Shown: positions 20,662-30,195 of the stretch, one piece after another
How the letters are laid out: each line of letters starts with the position of its first letter
Position numbering within the stretch: position 1 is the stretch's first letter
Origin: Klebsiella ornithinolytica NBRC 105727 = ATCC 31898
GTDB lineage: Bacteria; Pseudomonadota; Gammaproteobacteria; Enterobacterales; Enterobacteriaceae
NCBI RefSeq assembly: GCF_001598295.1
Contig: NZ_BCYR01000017.1
Span: forward strand, 1 to 64,000
Direction of reading: 5' to 3'
Length of the DNA stretch: 64,000 nt
Notes under the pieces: generated by a model
Told to the model about the DNA's origin: nothing
Database searches by the model: none
Seen by the model: only the letters and a program-made list of their open reading frames with translations
Translations under genes and position numbers: made by a program

Positions 20662-22923
20662 TTATGCCTGACGCAGATTCTGCGCGGCTTTCACCATGTT
20701 AGCCAGCGCGGCGCGGGTTTCCGGCCAGCCGCGAGTTTTCAGGCCACAGTCCGGGTTGACCCACAGACGCTCTGCCGGGATACGCTGCGCCGCTTTCTCC
20801 AGCAGTGCTTCAATCCACTCCACGCTCGGAACGTTCGGCGAATGGATGTCATACACGCCCGGTCCGATTTCGTTCGGGTATTCGAACTCTTCAAACGACT
20901 CCAGCAGCTCCATGTCAGAACGCGAGGTTTCAATGGTGATCACGTCCGCATCCAGCGCGGCAATCGAATCCATGATGTCGTTGAACTCGCAGTAGCACAT
21001 ATGGGTGTGGATCTGGGTATCATCCCGCGCCACCGCGGCATTGATCCGGAAGGCTTCCACGCCCCACTGCAGATAAGCATCCCAGTCGCTACGCTTGAGC
21101 GGCAGTCCTTCACGCAGCGCCGGCTCATCAATCTGGATGATACCGATACCGGCCGCCTCCAGATCCGCCACTTCGTCACGCAGCGCCAGCGCAATCTGTT
21201 TGGCGATGGTTTCGCGACTGACGTCTTCACGCGGGAATGACCAGCAAAGAATCGTCACCGGACCGGTCAGCATGCCTTTCACCGGCTTGTCGGTCAGCGA
21301 CTGGGCAAACTTCGCCCACTCAACGGTGATTGCTTCCGGGCGACTGACATCCCCGATGACCACCGGCGGCTTCACGCAGCGGGAGCCGTAGCTCTGTACC
21401 CAACCGTTTTGCGTGAAGATGAACCCGTCGAGATGCTCACCGAAGTACTCCACCATGTCGTTACGCTCGGCTTCGCCGTGAACCAGAACATCTAGCCCTA
21501 AACGTTCCTGCTCAACAATCGCCTGCTTGATATGCTCCGCAATACCGGTGCGATAGTGGTTGGCATCGAGATTGCCTTTTTTGAAGTCCAGACGCAGGCC
21601 ACGGATCTCGGTAGTCTGTGGAAAAGAGCCGATGGTCGTGGTCGGCCACGCCGGTAGATTGAAGCGCGTACGCTGCGCCCTGGCGCGTTCAGCATATGGG
21701 CTGTTGCGCTGGCTGTCCTGAGCGGTAATGGCCGCCAGACGTTTTTCTACCGCCGCATTATGTACGCGGGTAGAGTGACGGCGAGCCTGAATCGGCGCGC
21801 TCCATTCAACCAGTTTTGCGGTCTCGCCGCTATTCAGCGCATCGCGCAGCAGGGCCAGCTCGGTACATTTCTGCAGGGCAAAAGCGAACCAGCTTTTCAC
21901 TTCCGCATCGAGACGGGTTTCCACGCTCAGGTCGATCGGGCTGTGCAGCAGGGAGCATGAGGTCGCGATCCACAGCGCACGCTGGCCGACGATGTCTTTA
22001 ATTTGCGCATACTTCTCCGTCAGATCGGCGCGCCAGACGTTACGGCCGTTGATCAGGCCCGCAGAGAGCAGCCAGTCGGCTGGCAGACGCCGGTGCAGAT
22101 CGGCCGCATCATCTTTACCGTGAACCAGGTCAACGTGCAGACCCTGCACCGGCAGCGCGGTGATGGTGTCGAGGTTGGCGGTGATGCCTTCAAAGTAGGT
22201 GGTCAGCAGCAGCTTAACCTGACCTGCGAGCGCGTCATACGCCGGTTTGAACGCCTCCAGCCACGCCTGCGGCAGTTCCAGTACCAGAGCCGGCTCGTCA
22301 ATCTGTACCCACTCGATGCCGCGTTTTGCCAGCTCTGCCAGCACCTGCTGGTAAACCGGCAGGATATCCTTCAGCAGGCTCAAACGGTCAAACTGTTCGC
22401 CTTTGACTTTGCCCAGCCACAGATAAGTGACCGGCCCCAACAGGACGGGTTTAACCTTATGACCAAGCGCCAGCGCTTCGTCCACTTCATCCAGCAGCTG
22501 GGTCCAGGTCAGTTTGAACGACTGCCCTTTTACAAACTCTGGCACCATGTAGTGATAGTTGGTGTTAAACCATTTGGTCATTTCTGCCGCTGCCGCCGGT
22601 TCGCCGGTCGGCGCACGGCCGCGGCCAATGCGGAACAGGGTATCGATATCAACCGAGCCATCTTTGTTCTGATGACGAGCCGGCACGTTACCCAGTAGCA
22701 GGCTGGTAGTCAGAACATGGTCGTACCAGGCGAAATCACCCACCGGCAGCAGGTCAACGCCCGCCTGCTTCTGCTGCTCCCAGTGACGGGCGCGCAGCTC
22801 GCGGCCCACCGCCAGCAGTTCTTCGCGGGTTGAGTTACCCGCCCAGTAGCTCTCTTGCGCTTTTTTCAGCTCGCGACGTAGACCAACGCGAGGGAAACCG
22901 AGGGTGTGATTAATAATTGTCAT
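20662..22923 (-). CDS. metE: Cobalamin-independent methionine synthase MetE
   Basis: 5-methyltetrahydropteroyltriglutamate-homocysteine methyltransferase; makes methionine without B12. 753 residues as in E. coli. Two barrel halves: N-terminal ([13 protein letters not shown]) and catalytic C-terminal (from about 430). The zinc ligands lie in [12 protein letters not shown] (His, Cys), in the following glutamate (ITIETSRS) and in [13 protein letters not shown]. Repressed by MetJ and activated by MetR with homocysteine; matching boxes lie upstream. The predicted leader contains an ERIC element. Confidence 0.98.
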   Translation of the reverse strand: MTIINHTLGFPRVGLRRELKKAQESYWAGNSTREELLAVGRELRARHWEQQKQAGVDLLPVGDFAWYDHVLTTSLLLGNVPARHQNKDGSVDIDTLFRIGRGRAPTGEPAAAAEMTKWFNTNYHYMVPEFVKGQSFKLTWTQLLDEVDEALALGHKVKPVLLGPVTYLWLGKVKGEQFDRLSLLKDILPVYQQVLAELAKRGIEWVQIDEPALVLELPQAWLEAFKPAYDALAGQVKLLLTTYFEGITANLDTITALPVQGLHVDLVHGKDDAADLHRRLPADWLLSAGLINGRNVWRADLTEKYAQIKDIVGQRALWIATSCSLLHSPIDLSVETRLDAEVKSWFAFALQKCTELALLRDALNSGETAKLVEWSAPIQARRHSTRVHNAAVEKRLAAITAQDSQRNSPYAERARAQRTRFNLPAWPTTTIGSFPQTTEIRGLRLDFKKGNLDANHYRTGIAEHIKQAIVEQERLGLDVLVHGEAERNDMVEYFGEHLDGFIFTQNGWVQSYGSRCVKPPVVIGDVSRPEAITVEWAKFAQSLTDKPVKGMLTGPVTILCWSFPREDVSRETIAKQIALALRDEVADLEAAGIGIIQIDEPALREGLPLKRSDWDAYLQWGVEAFRINAAVARDDTQIHTHMCYCEFNDIMDSIAALDADVITIETSRSDMELLESFEEFEYPNEIGPGVYDIHSPNVPSVEWIEALLEKAAQRIPAERLWVNPDCGLKTRGWPETRAALANMVKAAQNLRQA

Positions 22924-22951
22924 TTTTTGAGCCTCATGATTGCAATCCGAA

Positions 22952-23059
22952 AGATTTCGGATTCAGGGAAGGCGGCAAACTTGCTCATTCCCAGGAGCTT
23001 ACTGAAGTAAGTGACCGGGGTGAGGAAGTGCGGCCAACGCACCATAAATTCGAAAGATA
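22952..23059. repeat. ERIC (IRU) element in the metE-metR intergenic region
   Basis: Contains the ERIC core CCAGGAGCTTAC-TGAAGTAAGTGACCGGGGTGAG with the flanking landmarks GGAAGGCGGCAAACTTGCTCA and GCGGCCAACGCACCAT. The ends pair imperfectly (AGATTTCGGATTCAGG against ATCTTTCGAATTTATGG), so the whole can fold as one long hairpin. It lies between the predicted metE promoter and the metE start codon. Confidence 0.9.
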
Positions 23060-23067
23060 AAGGATTT

Positions 23068-23091
23068 AGACGTCCAGATGTTTACACATCC
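23068..23091. promoter_or_regulatory. Tandem MetJ met boxes
   Basis: Three adjacent octamers AGACGTCC, AGATGTTT and ACACATCC resemble the met box AGACGTCT (7, 6 and 5 of 8). They overlap the predicted metE start of transcription near 23085, so MetJ with SAM would block metE and could affect metR. Confidence 0.82.
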
Positions 23092-23120
23092 ATAATTGGC
23101 GGTTACTGTATATTCCTCAA
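23092..23120 (-). promoter_or_regulatory. Predicted metE promoter
   Basis: On the metE strand: TTGAGG, 17 bases, AATTAT. The implied start lies inside the met boxes, consistent with MetJ repression. The leader would be about 160 bases and include the ERIC element. Confidence 0.55.
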
Positions 23121-23142
23121 GCGCAAATTATTCATGCCGAAG

Positions 23143-23155
23143 TGAAGGACTTTCA
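23143..23155. promoter_or_regulatory. MetR binding site at the metR start codon
   Basis: TGAAGGACTTTCA is a perfect TGAAN5TTCA, the MetR consensus. It covers the metR SD and first base of its ATG and lies upstream of the metE promoter, fitting metE activation and metR autocontrol. Confidence 0.8.
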
Positions 23156-24108
23156 TGATCGAAATAAAACACCTGAAAACGCTACAGGCGTTGCGGAATA
23201 GCGGGTCGCTGGCAGGCGCTGCGGCAGCTCTGCATCAAACTCAGTCCGCCCTGTCTCACCAGTTCAGCGATCTGGAACAACGCCTTGGCTTCCGCTTGTT
23301 TGTGCGTAAAAGTCAGCCTCTGCGCTTCACCCCACAGGGGGAGATCCTGCTCCAGCTGGCAAACCAGGTTCTGCCGCAAATCAGCCGCGCGCTGCAGGAC
23401 TGCCACGAGCCGCAGCAAACCCGTCTGCGCATCGCTATCGAGTGTCATAGCTGTATACAGTGGTTGACCCCGGCGCTGGAGAGTTTCCGCGCCCGCTGGC
23501 CGCATGTCGAAGTGGATTTTCAGTCCGGCGTAACCTTTGACCCGCAGCCAGCTCTGCAGCAAAGCGAGCTGGACCTGGTCATGACCTCCGATATCCTGCC
23601 GCGTAGCGGCCTGCACTATTCGCCTATGTTCGATTTTGAAGTTCGCCTGGTGCTGGCGCCGGAGCATCCGCTGGCAGCGAAAACGCGCATCTCGCCGGAA
23701 GATCTGGCATCGGAACTGCTGCTGATTTATCCGGTTCAGCGCGGTCGCCTGGATATCTGGCGCCACTTCCTGCAGCCGGCCGGCATCAGCCCGCAGCTCA
23801 AAAGCGTCGACAATACCCTGCTGTTAATCCAGATGGTCGCCGCGCGGATGGGCATCGCCGCCCTGCCGCACTGGGTGGTGGAAAGTTTTGAGCGCCAGGG
23901 TCTGGTCGTCACCAAAACCCTGGGCGAAGGACTGTGGAGCCGACTGTACGCCGCGGTACGCGACGGCGAGCAGCGCCAGCCGGTCACCGAAGCGTTTATT
24001 CGCTCAGCGCGGAATCACGCTTGCGATCATTTGCCGTTTGTCCGGAGTGCGGAGCGACCCAACGGCGATGGACCCACAGTGAGGCCAGGATCACCAGAGC
24101 TCCTGTAA
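23155..24108 (+). CDS. metR: LysR-family regulator MetR
   Basis: Activator of metE, metH and related genes with homocysteine as co-effector; represses its own gene. 317 residues as in E. coli. The N-terminal winged HTH (about 1-60) reads [25 protein letters not shown]. The C-terminal effector domain carries [17 protein letters not shown] and [14 protein letters not shown]. Divergent from metE. Its last 113 bases overlap bioP on the opposite strand. Confidence 0.97.
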   Translation: MIEIKHLKTLQALRNSGSLAGAAAALHQTQSALSHQFSDLEQRLGFRLFVRKSQPLRFTPQGEILLQLANQVLPQISRALQDCHEPQQTRLRIAIECHSCIQWLTPALESFRARWPHVEVDFQSGVTFDPQPALQQSELDLVMTSDILPRSGLHYSPMFDFEVRLVLAPEHPLAAKTRISPEDLASELLLIYPVQRGRLDIWRHFLQPAGISPQLKSVDNTLLLIQMVAARMGIAALPHWVVESFERQGLVVTKTLGEGLWSRLYAAVRDGEQRQPVTEAFIRSARNHACDHLPFVRSAERPNGDGPTVRPGSPELL

Positions 24109-24895
24109 TAAAGCTCGGCCAGTGGGGCTGTTCTTGCCAGATGGCAAGGTTAACCAGCAGCCCGGCGGGGACATGCACGTTATTCATAATGCCCAGCGTT
24201 CCGGCATCCACCTGCGTAGCCCCGTAGTTCCACATAAAGTACCCCAGCCCCGACGCTGCCACGCCCAGCCAGACCAGGACACCCCACTGTAGGGTTGTGG
24301 TTGGCAGCCTCTGCGGATTGCCCAGCATAAACCAGGCCGCCACTGCCACCAGGAAAGCCCCCATATAGAACCACGCAAACGCGTTGTGCTGCGGCATAGG
24401 ACGTAGCTCCATCAGCCGCTTATAGCCCACCATTCCGATAGCAAAGCTAAGGTTCGACAGCTGAACCAGCAGCAGCCCCGTCCAGAAATGATCGCTCACT
24501 TTGTCATAGCGAATAATGGCCGCGCCCAGCACCGCCAGCCCCGCGCTCAGCAGATATCCCCAGCGGAGCTTGCGTCCGCTGAGCAGATCGTAAATCAGCG
24601 TGATATAAAGCGGCGTAAAGACGGTAAACAGCAGGAATTCAGACACCGTCAGGTACACATAGGCGCGGAATGCCAGCAGGTACATGATGCCAAGCTGCAT
24701 GGCGCCGACCAGCATGTAGAGCACGATAGTACGCGGCGATTGCCCGCGGGTACGCAGAAACGGCAGAAACACCAGTGCCGCCAGCCCCACGCGCATTAGC
24801 ACGGAAAAGTAGCTATCGACGCTGCCAGCCAGGTATTCGCCTATCAGGCTAAAGGAAAAAGCCCACAGGATAGTGGTAATAATCAGTAGCGCCAC
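23996..24895 (-). CDS. bioP: Biotin transporter BioP (YigM), EamA family
   Basis: Inner-membrane carrier; E. coli YigM is the high-affinity biotin uptake protein. 299 residues as in E. coli. Two EamA repeats and about ten membrane helices, for example [19 protein letters not shown] and [14 protein letters not shown]. Conserved segments include AQ-free loops [18 protein letters not shown] and [17 protein letters not shown]. The C-terminal cytoplasmic tail ([17 protein letters not shown]) is encoded in the region that overlaps metR. Confidence 0.95.
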   Translation of the reverse strand: MALLIITTILWAFSFSLIGEYLAGSVDSYFSVLMRVGLAALVFLPFLRTRGQSPRTIVLYMLVGAMQLGIMYLLAFRAYVYLTVSEFLLFTVFTPLYITLIYDLLSGRKLRWGYLLSAGLAVLGAAIIRYDKVSDHFWTGLLLVQLSNLSFAIGMVGYKRLMELRPMPQHNAFAWFYMGAFLVAVAAWFMLGNPQRLPTTTLQWGVLVWLGVAASGLGYFMWNYGATQVDAGTLGIMNNVHVPAGLLVNLAIWQEQPHWPSFITGALVILASLWVHRRWVAPHSGQTANDRKRDSALSE

Positions 24896-24944
24896 AATGA
24901 ATGTCTCTCAGGAAGAAGAGCACTCATTGTAGCGGAGAGTCAGG

Positions 24945-24977
24945 TTGACGACTGGGCAATAAACAAACAGTCGTCAA
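24945..24977. terminator. Perfect 10-pair hairpin between yigL and bioP
   Basis: TTGACGACTG and CAGTCGTCAA flank a 13-base loop, just after the yigL stop and upstream of bioP. There is only a short TCTTT tail on the plus strand and no T-run on the yigL strand, so termination is uncertain. Confidence 0.4.
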
Positions 24978-24983
24978 TCTTTA

Positions 24984-25784
24984 TCAGGCGAGATAGAGCT
25001 TACGCAGATAGTGCGGCACCGCATCGTCAGCGTTGCTGCCGATCACTTCCAGATCCGGATGCAGGTCTTTCAGCCGCTGGTGAGCATTCTGCATAATGCA
25101 GCCTTTTCCCGCCATCGACAGCATTTCTGCGTCGTTCATGCCATCACCAAAAGCGATGCAGTCTTTCAGGCGATAGCCCAGCATTTTGGCGACCGCTTCC
25201 AGCGCATGCCCCTTCGACACGCCACCGGCCATCACTTCCAGACAGGTCAGCGTGGAGAAGCTGACGTTCACGCGATCGCCCCAGCGGGCGTTGATCGCCT
25301 GCTCCAGCGGCAGCAGATGCTCATGATCCTCGCAGGTGAAAAACACTTTGCTGATCCCCTGCGGATCAAGCTCGCCCGCTTCGTAGAGCTTATAGTTGAA
25401 GACGGCCTCTTTGAAAAAACGCATCTCTTCCGGGCGGTGGCGGTTCATATACCACTCATCTTCGCGGTAGACGTTGGTCACCACTTTCGGGTCATTGCGC
25501 ATCATTTCAAACAGATCGGCCGCAATGTCGCGGTCAAGGTTATGGGCAAAGATCTGTTTCCCCTCGCCGTCGTGCACGCGCGCGCCGTTGGAGGTGATCA
25601 TGTAGGACCGGATGCCGAGATTATCGCGAATCTGACCGACATCGATGTAATGACGACCGGTGGCAAAGACAAAATCGATCCCGCGCGCGGTCAGCAGCTG
25701 CAGCGTCTCTTTTGCGTAGGGAGTTAAGTAGTGATCGGGAGAAAGCAGCGTGCCATCTAAGTCAGACGCAACAACCTGGTACAT
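24984..25784 (-). CDS. yigL: HAD phosphatase YigL (pyridoxal phosphate / sugar phosphatase)
   Basis: Cytoplasmic HAD-superfamily Cof-type phosphatase. E. coli YigL dephosphorylates pyridoxal phosphate and phosphosugars, and SgrS RNA stabilises its mRNA during glucose-phosphate stress. 266 residues as in E. coli. Motif I ASDLDGTLL (D8, D10), motif II FATGRH, motif III lysine in GGVSKGHAL, and motif IV FGDGMNDAEML are intact. It follows pldB by 14 bases, as needed for the pldB-yigL transcript targeted by SgrS. Confidence 0.96.
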   Translation of the reverse strand: MYQVVASDLDGTLLSPDHYLTPYAKETLQLLTARGIDFVFATGRHYIDVGQIRDNLGIRSYMITSNGARVHDGEGKQIFAHNLDRDIAADLFEMMRNDPKVVTNVYREDEWYMNRHRPEEMRFFKEAVFNYKLYEAGELDPQGISKVFFTCEDHEHLLPLEQAINARWGDRVNVSFSTLTCLEVMAGGVSKGHALEAVAKMLGYRLKDCIAFGDGMNDAEMLSMAGKGCIMQNAHQRLKDLHPDLEVIGSNADDAVPHYLRKLYLA

Positions 25785-25798
25785 AAAAATTTTAACCT

Positions 25799-26821
25799 CT
25801 AAGCAGGGCGACGAGCGTTTTCGTCGGATTCATTGTGTCGACTGAAAAAATCGACGATGGCATTCAGCGCGACTGAGCGCATGGCGTCCTTTTCAAAAAG
25901 GATCTCATGGTATGCCCCTTCTATAACAAGCGGCTTATTACCTTCGCAGGGCCGACCTGCCGCGGCACGGAGTTCGCAGTAGCGTTCGTGCATGCGGTTA
26001 TCGACTACGCGTTCTTCTTCTGCCTGCAATAACAATGTGGGAGTGGTGTCTTTCTCTACGCCCGCCAGCGCCTCTTCACCTGCGAGGATCCCCTCACGCA
26101 CCCAGTGGTAGGTTGGCCCGCCGACGCGCAGCTGTGGTTCATCGGCATAGAAGCGCAGATTACGACGATAGCGTTGGCGACTGTGCGTCAGCACGTTGAC
26201 CGAAAAGGGCAGCGCCCGCCAGCGACCGGTACCCAGCGCATACTCTTCACGAATGCGCTGATGGCCCTCAGCCCAATCGAGAATATGGCGTACCATCCAG
26301 TCCGGGAAACGCATGACGATACCGAACATAGGCGCGCACAGCGCAATAGCGTCGCAATGCTGCTGGTGACGCTGCAAAAACAGCGTCGCAATGGCGCCCC
26401 CCATCGAATGGGCGAGGATAAACCTTTTTCGCCAGTGGCCGGGGGCAACTTCCTGCTGCCAGAGCGCAGCCAGATCGTCAACATAATCGCTAAAGCGCAC
26501 CACGTGGCCGCGATGGCTGTCGGTCAATATTCGCCCGGAACGCCCCTGGCCGCGATGGTCGATAATCATCACGTCGAAACCGCTGTGGAACAGATCGTAA
26601 GCCAGCTCGGCGTATTTCACGTAGCTTTCAATACGCCCCGGACAGATGACCACGACCCGATCGTTTTCTTTGGCGCAAAAGCGAACAAAACGGACCGGGA
26701 CATCATCAACGCCCCTGAATTCCGCCTCTTCCCGCTGATGCCAGAAATCGGTAAGTGGCCCCATCGTAAAAGCCGCAAACGCGTTTTCTCGTGTATCCCA
26801 ATCCTTTTGCTGCCGAAACAT
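25799..26821 (-). CDS. pldB: Lysophospholipase L2 PldB
   Basis: Inner-membrane-associated lysophospholipase of the alpha/beta hydrolase (serine aminopeptidase S33) family. 340 residues as in E. coli. Nucleophile elbow ILAHSMGGAIATLF, oxyanion segment VVVICPGRIES, and the C-terminal histidine in EGAYHEILFEKD. The ATG at 26821 (MFRQQKDWDTRENAF) has AGGGGTG upstream and matches the family; the eight-codon extension is not used. Divergent from rhtB. Confidence 0.95.
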   Translation of the reverse strand: MFRQQKDWDTRENAFAAFTMGPLTDFWHQREEAEFRGVDDVPVRFVRFCAKENDRVVVICPGRIESYVKYAELAYDLFHSGFDVMIIDHRGQGRSGRILTDSHRGHVVRFSDYVDDLAALWQQEVAPGHWRKRFILAHSMGGAIATLFLQRHQQHCDAIALCAPMFGIVMRFPDWMVRHILDWAEGHQRIREEYALGTGRWRALPFSVNVLTHSRQRYRRNLRFYADEPQLRVGGPTYHWVREGILAGEEALAGVEKDTTPTLLLQAEEERVVDNRMHERYCELRAAAGRPCEGNKPLVIEGAYHEILFEKDAMRSVALNAIVDFFSRHNESDENARRPA

Positions 26822-26930
26822 CGGGCTTACACCCCTGTTAACCACTGAAAATCGTTTTTTTAGCGCGCATCACACAATGCTTACGCAATAGCGTATTGTG
26901 GCATAAAAACAGACAACCAGGGAGTTTCTC

Positions 26931-27551
26931 ATGACGTTCGAGTGGTGGTTCGCCTATCTGCTGACATCCATTATCCTCAGCCTGTCGCCAGGTTCCGGGG
27001 CCATTAATACCATGACGACCTCGATCAACCACGGCTACCGCGGCGCGGCCGCCTCGATTGCCGGATTACAAACCGGACTGGCGATTCATATCGTCCTTGT
27101 TGGTATCGGCCTGGGAACGCTGTTTTCCCGCTCGGTGCTGGCCTTCGAGGTGCTGAAGTGGGCCGGGGCGGCCTATCTTATCTGGCTGGGTATTCAGCAA
27201 TGGCGCGCGGCGGGATCGCTCAATCTCAATACCCTGGCAAAGGCGCAAACGCGTGGAAAACTGTTCCAGCGCGCGGTTTTCGTCAACCTGACCAACCCGA
27301 AAAGCATTGTCTTTCTGGCGGCCCTGTTCCCGCAGTTTATCGTGCCGCATCAGCCGCAGGTCATGCAGTATCTGGTTCTCGGCGTTACCACGATTGCGGT
27401 GGATATCATCGTGATGATTGGCTACGCGACGCTGGCGCAGCGTATTGCGGCATGGATTAAAGGACCGAAACAGATGAAGGCGTTGAACAAAGTCTTCGGA
27501 TCGTTGTTTATGCTGGTGGGCGCGCTGTTGGCTTCCGCACGCCATGCCTGA
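26931..27551 (+). CDS. rhtB: Homoserine/homoserine lactone exporter RhtB
   Basis: LysE-family inner-membrane exporter conferring resistance to homoserine. 206 residues as in E. coli, about six membrane helices, with the family signature [15 protein letters not shown] near the N-terminus and [20 protein letters not shown] in the middle. SD GGGAG is seven bases before the ATG. Convergent with rhtC, a paralogue of the same family. Confidence 0.96.
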   Translation: MTFEWWFAYLLTSIILSLSPGSGAINTMTTSINHGYRGAAASIAGLQTGLAIHIVLVGIGLGTLFSRSVLAFEVLKWAGAAYLIWLGIQQWRAAGSLNLNTLAKAQTRGKLFQRAVFVNLTNPKSIVFLAALFPQFIVPHQPQVMQYLVLGVTTIAVDIIVMIGYATLAQRIAAWIKGPKQMKALNKVFGSLFMLVGALLASARHA

Positions 27552-27560
27552 GGCGAGAGC

Positions 27561-27585
27561 CCCGGTTTGCCTTCAGCAAACCGGG
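27561..27585. terminator. Ten-pair hairpin between convergent rhtB and rhtC
   Basis: CCCGGTTTGC-CTTCA-GCAAACCGGG, ten perfect pairs, in the 45-base gap between the two stop codons. No T-run follows on either strand, so it may protect 3-prime ends rather than terminate by itself. Confidence 0.55.
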
Positions 27586-27596
27586 AAAACCAGCGC

Positions 27597-28217
27597 TTAG
27601 CGCGAAATGATCAGATGAATACCGAAACCGGCGAACAGCGTTCCGGCAATGCCGTCGATCCATTTTGCCATCCGCTGGTAACCACGACGCATAGCCGGTA
27701 AGGCAAACAGGCTGGCCACGACGGTAAACCAGGCCAGCGTTTCCAGAACGATCAGCAGGAAAATCCCCCAGCGCTCGCCCGTGCCGACGTTATCGCCGAC
27801 AAAGAGTGAGAAGACGGAACCAAAATAGATAATCGCCTTCGGGTTAGCGAGGTTGGTCAGCAGCCCTTTCAGGAAGCTACGGCCACTGCGGGCCAGCTCG
27901 ACCTGCGGCTCCGGCGCCGGCGCATCGCTTTTCTTCAGCGCACCGCGCAGCATCTGATAGCCCATCCAGCACAGGTATAAGCCGCCGCCGACCATAATAA
28001 TGGTGTGCAGCCAGGCCATTTTTTCGATAATCAGGTGCAGGCCAAGCAGCGCGACGCCCGCCCAGACCATGACGCCACAGGTAATCCCCAGCACGCCCAT
28101 CAATGCCTCTTTACGAGAACGGCTAACGGCGGTCTGAGAAACAAAGAAAAAGTCCGGACCTGGACTCATCAGCGCAATGATATGCACCAGCGCGACGGTG
28201 AGGAAAAGCATCAGCAT
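27597..28217 (-). CDS. rhtC: Threonine exporter RhtC
   Basis: LysE-family exporter of threonine. 206 residues as in E. coli. N-terminal signature ALMSPGPDFFFVSQTAVSRS and the mid-protein LTNLANPKAIIYFGSVFSLF are characteristic; about six membrane helices. It lies downstream of recQ on the same strand with an 84-base gap and faces rhtB. Confidence 0.96.
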   Translation of the reverse strand: MLMLFLTVALVHIIALMSPGPDFFFVSQTAVSRSRKEALMGVLGITCGVMVWAGVALLGLHLIIEKMAWLHTIIMVGGGLYLCWMGYQMLRGALKKSDAPAPEPQVELARSGRSFLKGLLTNLANPKAIIYFGSVFSLFVGDNVGTGERWGIFLLIVLETLAWFTVVASLFALPAMRRGYQRMAKWIDGIAGTLFAGFGIHLIISR

Positions 28218-28301
28218 GATTGAACCCTAATCTATCGGCAATTTGGATCGCAGGAATATAGTGAAGACCGAAACTATCCTGACACTTTTTCGTCCGGCTG
28301 A

Positions 28302-30128
28302 CTACTCATCTTCACCATCAATGTGCGCGCGGATCAGCGCCATAAACTCTTTCCCGAAACGCTCCAGTTTTCGCGTTCCCACGCCGTTCACGCTCAGCAT
28401 CTCGCCGGCGGTTATCGGCGACTGCTCCGCCATTTCGATCAGCGTCGCATCGTTAAATACAACGTACGGCGGGATATTTTCTTCATCGGCAATCGCTTTA
28501 CGCAGCTTGCGCAGCTTGGCGAACAGCTTGCGGTCGTAATTGCCGCCGAAGGATTTTTGCATCGCCTTCGGCTTCAGCGCCACGATACGCGGAACGGCGA
28601 GCTGCAGCGGAACCTCGCCACGCAGCACGGGACGCGCGGCTTCGGTCAGCTGCAGCGCCGAATGCTGGGCGATGTTTTGCGTGACCAGGCCAAGATGAAT
28701 CAGCTGACGAATCACGCTCACCCAGTGTTCATGGCTCTGTTCGCGACCGATGCCGTATACCGGCAGCTTGTCATGCGCCATTTCGCGGATACGCTGATTA
28801 TTCGCCCCACGCAGCACCTCCACCACATAGCCCATGCCAAAGCGCTGATTCACGCGGTAAATGGTCGAGAGCGCCTTACGCGCATCCATTAATCCGTCGT
28901 ACTGCTTCGGCGGATCGAGGCAGATATCACAGTTGCCGCATGCTTCCTGGCGCCCTTCGCCAAAATAGTTCAGCAGTACCAGACGGCGGCAGGTTTGCGC
29001 TTCGGCAAAAGCGCCCATCGCGTTCAGCTTATGGCGTTCAATATCCTGCAGCGGCCCGGCGGGTTTCTCCTCCAGACAGCGACGCAACCACGCCATATCG
29101 GCCGGATCGTAAAACAGCATCGCTTCCGCCGGCAGGCCATCGCGACCGGCGCGACCGGTTTCCTGATAGTAGGATTCAATATTACGGGGAATGTCGAAAT
29201 GCACCACGAAGCGGACGTTGGGTTTATTGATCCCCATGCCGAAAGCTACCGTGGCCACCACGATTTGCAGATCGTCGCGCTGAAATTTCTCCTGCACATC
29301 CGCACGAACGTCGTTCTCCAGCCCGGCATGGTAGGCGGCCGCGCTGATTCCACGGCTTTGCAGTCGAGCGGCGGTATCTTCCACTTTCGAACGGCTGTTG
29401 CAGTAGATAATGCCCGATTTGCCGCGCTGGTCCTGCACGTAGCGCATCAGCTGATCGAGCGGTTTAAACTTCTCCATCAGCATGTAGCGGATGTTCGGGC
29501 GGTCGAAGCTGCTGACCTGAATCAGCGGGTCATTCAACCCCAGCAGGCGAACGATATCGCGGCGGGTGGTGTCATCGGCGGTGGCGGTGAGCGCCATAAA
29601 CGGGATCTGCGGCACGCGCTGGCGCAGCTGGCCCAGGGCAGCATATTCCGGCCGGAAATCATGTCCCCACTGGGAAATACAGTGCGCTTCATCCACCGCC
29701 ACCATTGCCAGGTTCCAGTGGCTGAGATGCTCAAGGAAGTTATCCAGCATCAAGCGTTCGGGGGCGATATACAGCAGGCGAATCTGCCCACTGCGACAGC
29801 CGGCCATGACTTCCTGCTGCTGTTCGCGGCTCTGGGTCGAGTTAAGACAGGCAGCGGCCACGCCGTTCGCCAGCAGCTGGTCGACCTGATCTTTCATCAG
29901 CGAGATCAGCGGCGATACCACCACCGTCAGGCCGCCCAGCACCAGCGCGGGCACCTGATAGCACAGCGATTTGCCGCCGCCGGTGGGCATTACGACCAGG
30001 CAGTCACGCCCGCCCAGCGCCGTATCGATAATGGTTTCCTGGCCTGGGCGAAACTGCTGGTAGCCGAAGGTTTCCTGTAAAACCTGCTTTGCCAGCAATG
30101 TTTGATTCAATACTTCCGCCTGCGCCAC
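28302..30128 (-). CDS. recQ: ATP-dependent DNA helicase RecQ
   Basis: 3-prime to 5-prime helicase of the RecF pathway and replication fork repair. 608 residues (E. coli 609). Domains in order: SF2 helicase with Walker A MPTGGGKSLCYQ and the DEAH box VDEAHCISQWGHDFR; RecQ C-terminal zinc motif (TCRRLVLLNYFGE, ACGNCDICLDPP) and winged helix; HRDC domain in the last 80 residues. The QETGRAGRDG motif VI is intact. Located between pldA and rhtC, all on one strand. Confidence 0.98.
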   Translation of the reverse strand: MAQAEVLNQTLLAKQVLQETFGYQQFRPGQETIIDTALGGRDCLVVMPTGGGKSLCYQVPALVLGGLTVVVSPLISLMKDQVDQLLANGVAAACLNSTQSREQQQEVMAGCRSGQIRLLYIAPERLMLDNFLEHLSHWNLAMVAVDEAHCISQWGHDFRPEYAALGQLRQRVPQIPFMALTATADDTTRRDIVRLLGLNDPLIQVSSFDRPNIRYMLMEKFKPLDQLMRYVQDQRGKSGIIYCNSRSKVEDTAARLQSRGISAAAYHAGLENDVRADVQEKFQRDDLQIVVATVAFGMGINKPNVRFVVHFDIPRNIESYYQETGRAGRDGLPAEAMLFYDPADMAWLRRCLEEKPAGPLQDIERHKLNAMGAFAEAQTCRRLVLLNYFGEGRQEACGNCDICLDPPKQYDGLMDARKALSTIYRVNQRFGMGYVVEVLRGANNQRIREMAHDKLPVYGIGREQSHEHWVSVIRQLIHLGLVTQNIAQHSALQLTEAARPVLRGEVPLQLAVPRIVALKPKAMQKSFGGNYDRKLFAKLRKLRKAIADEENIPPYVVFNDATLIEMAEQSPITAGEMLSVNGVGTRKLERFGKEFMALIRAHIDGEDE

Positions 30129-30195
30129 GTTGACCCCGTCTGCCTGAAAAGAAAACAGGCGCTATTTTCAGCGCCAGTGAGCCAGAGTGCAACGA

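Noticed and set aside
28995-30080. A 361-codon ORF antisense to recQ
   Set aside because: Lies wholly inside the intact recQ gene in the opposite frame; codon bias of a GC-rich gene leaves such antisense frames open. Composition (His/Arg/Gln-rich) is typical of a shadow frame.
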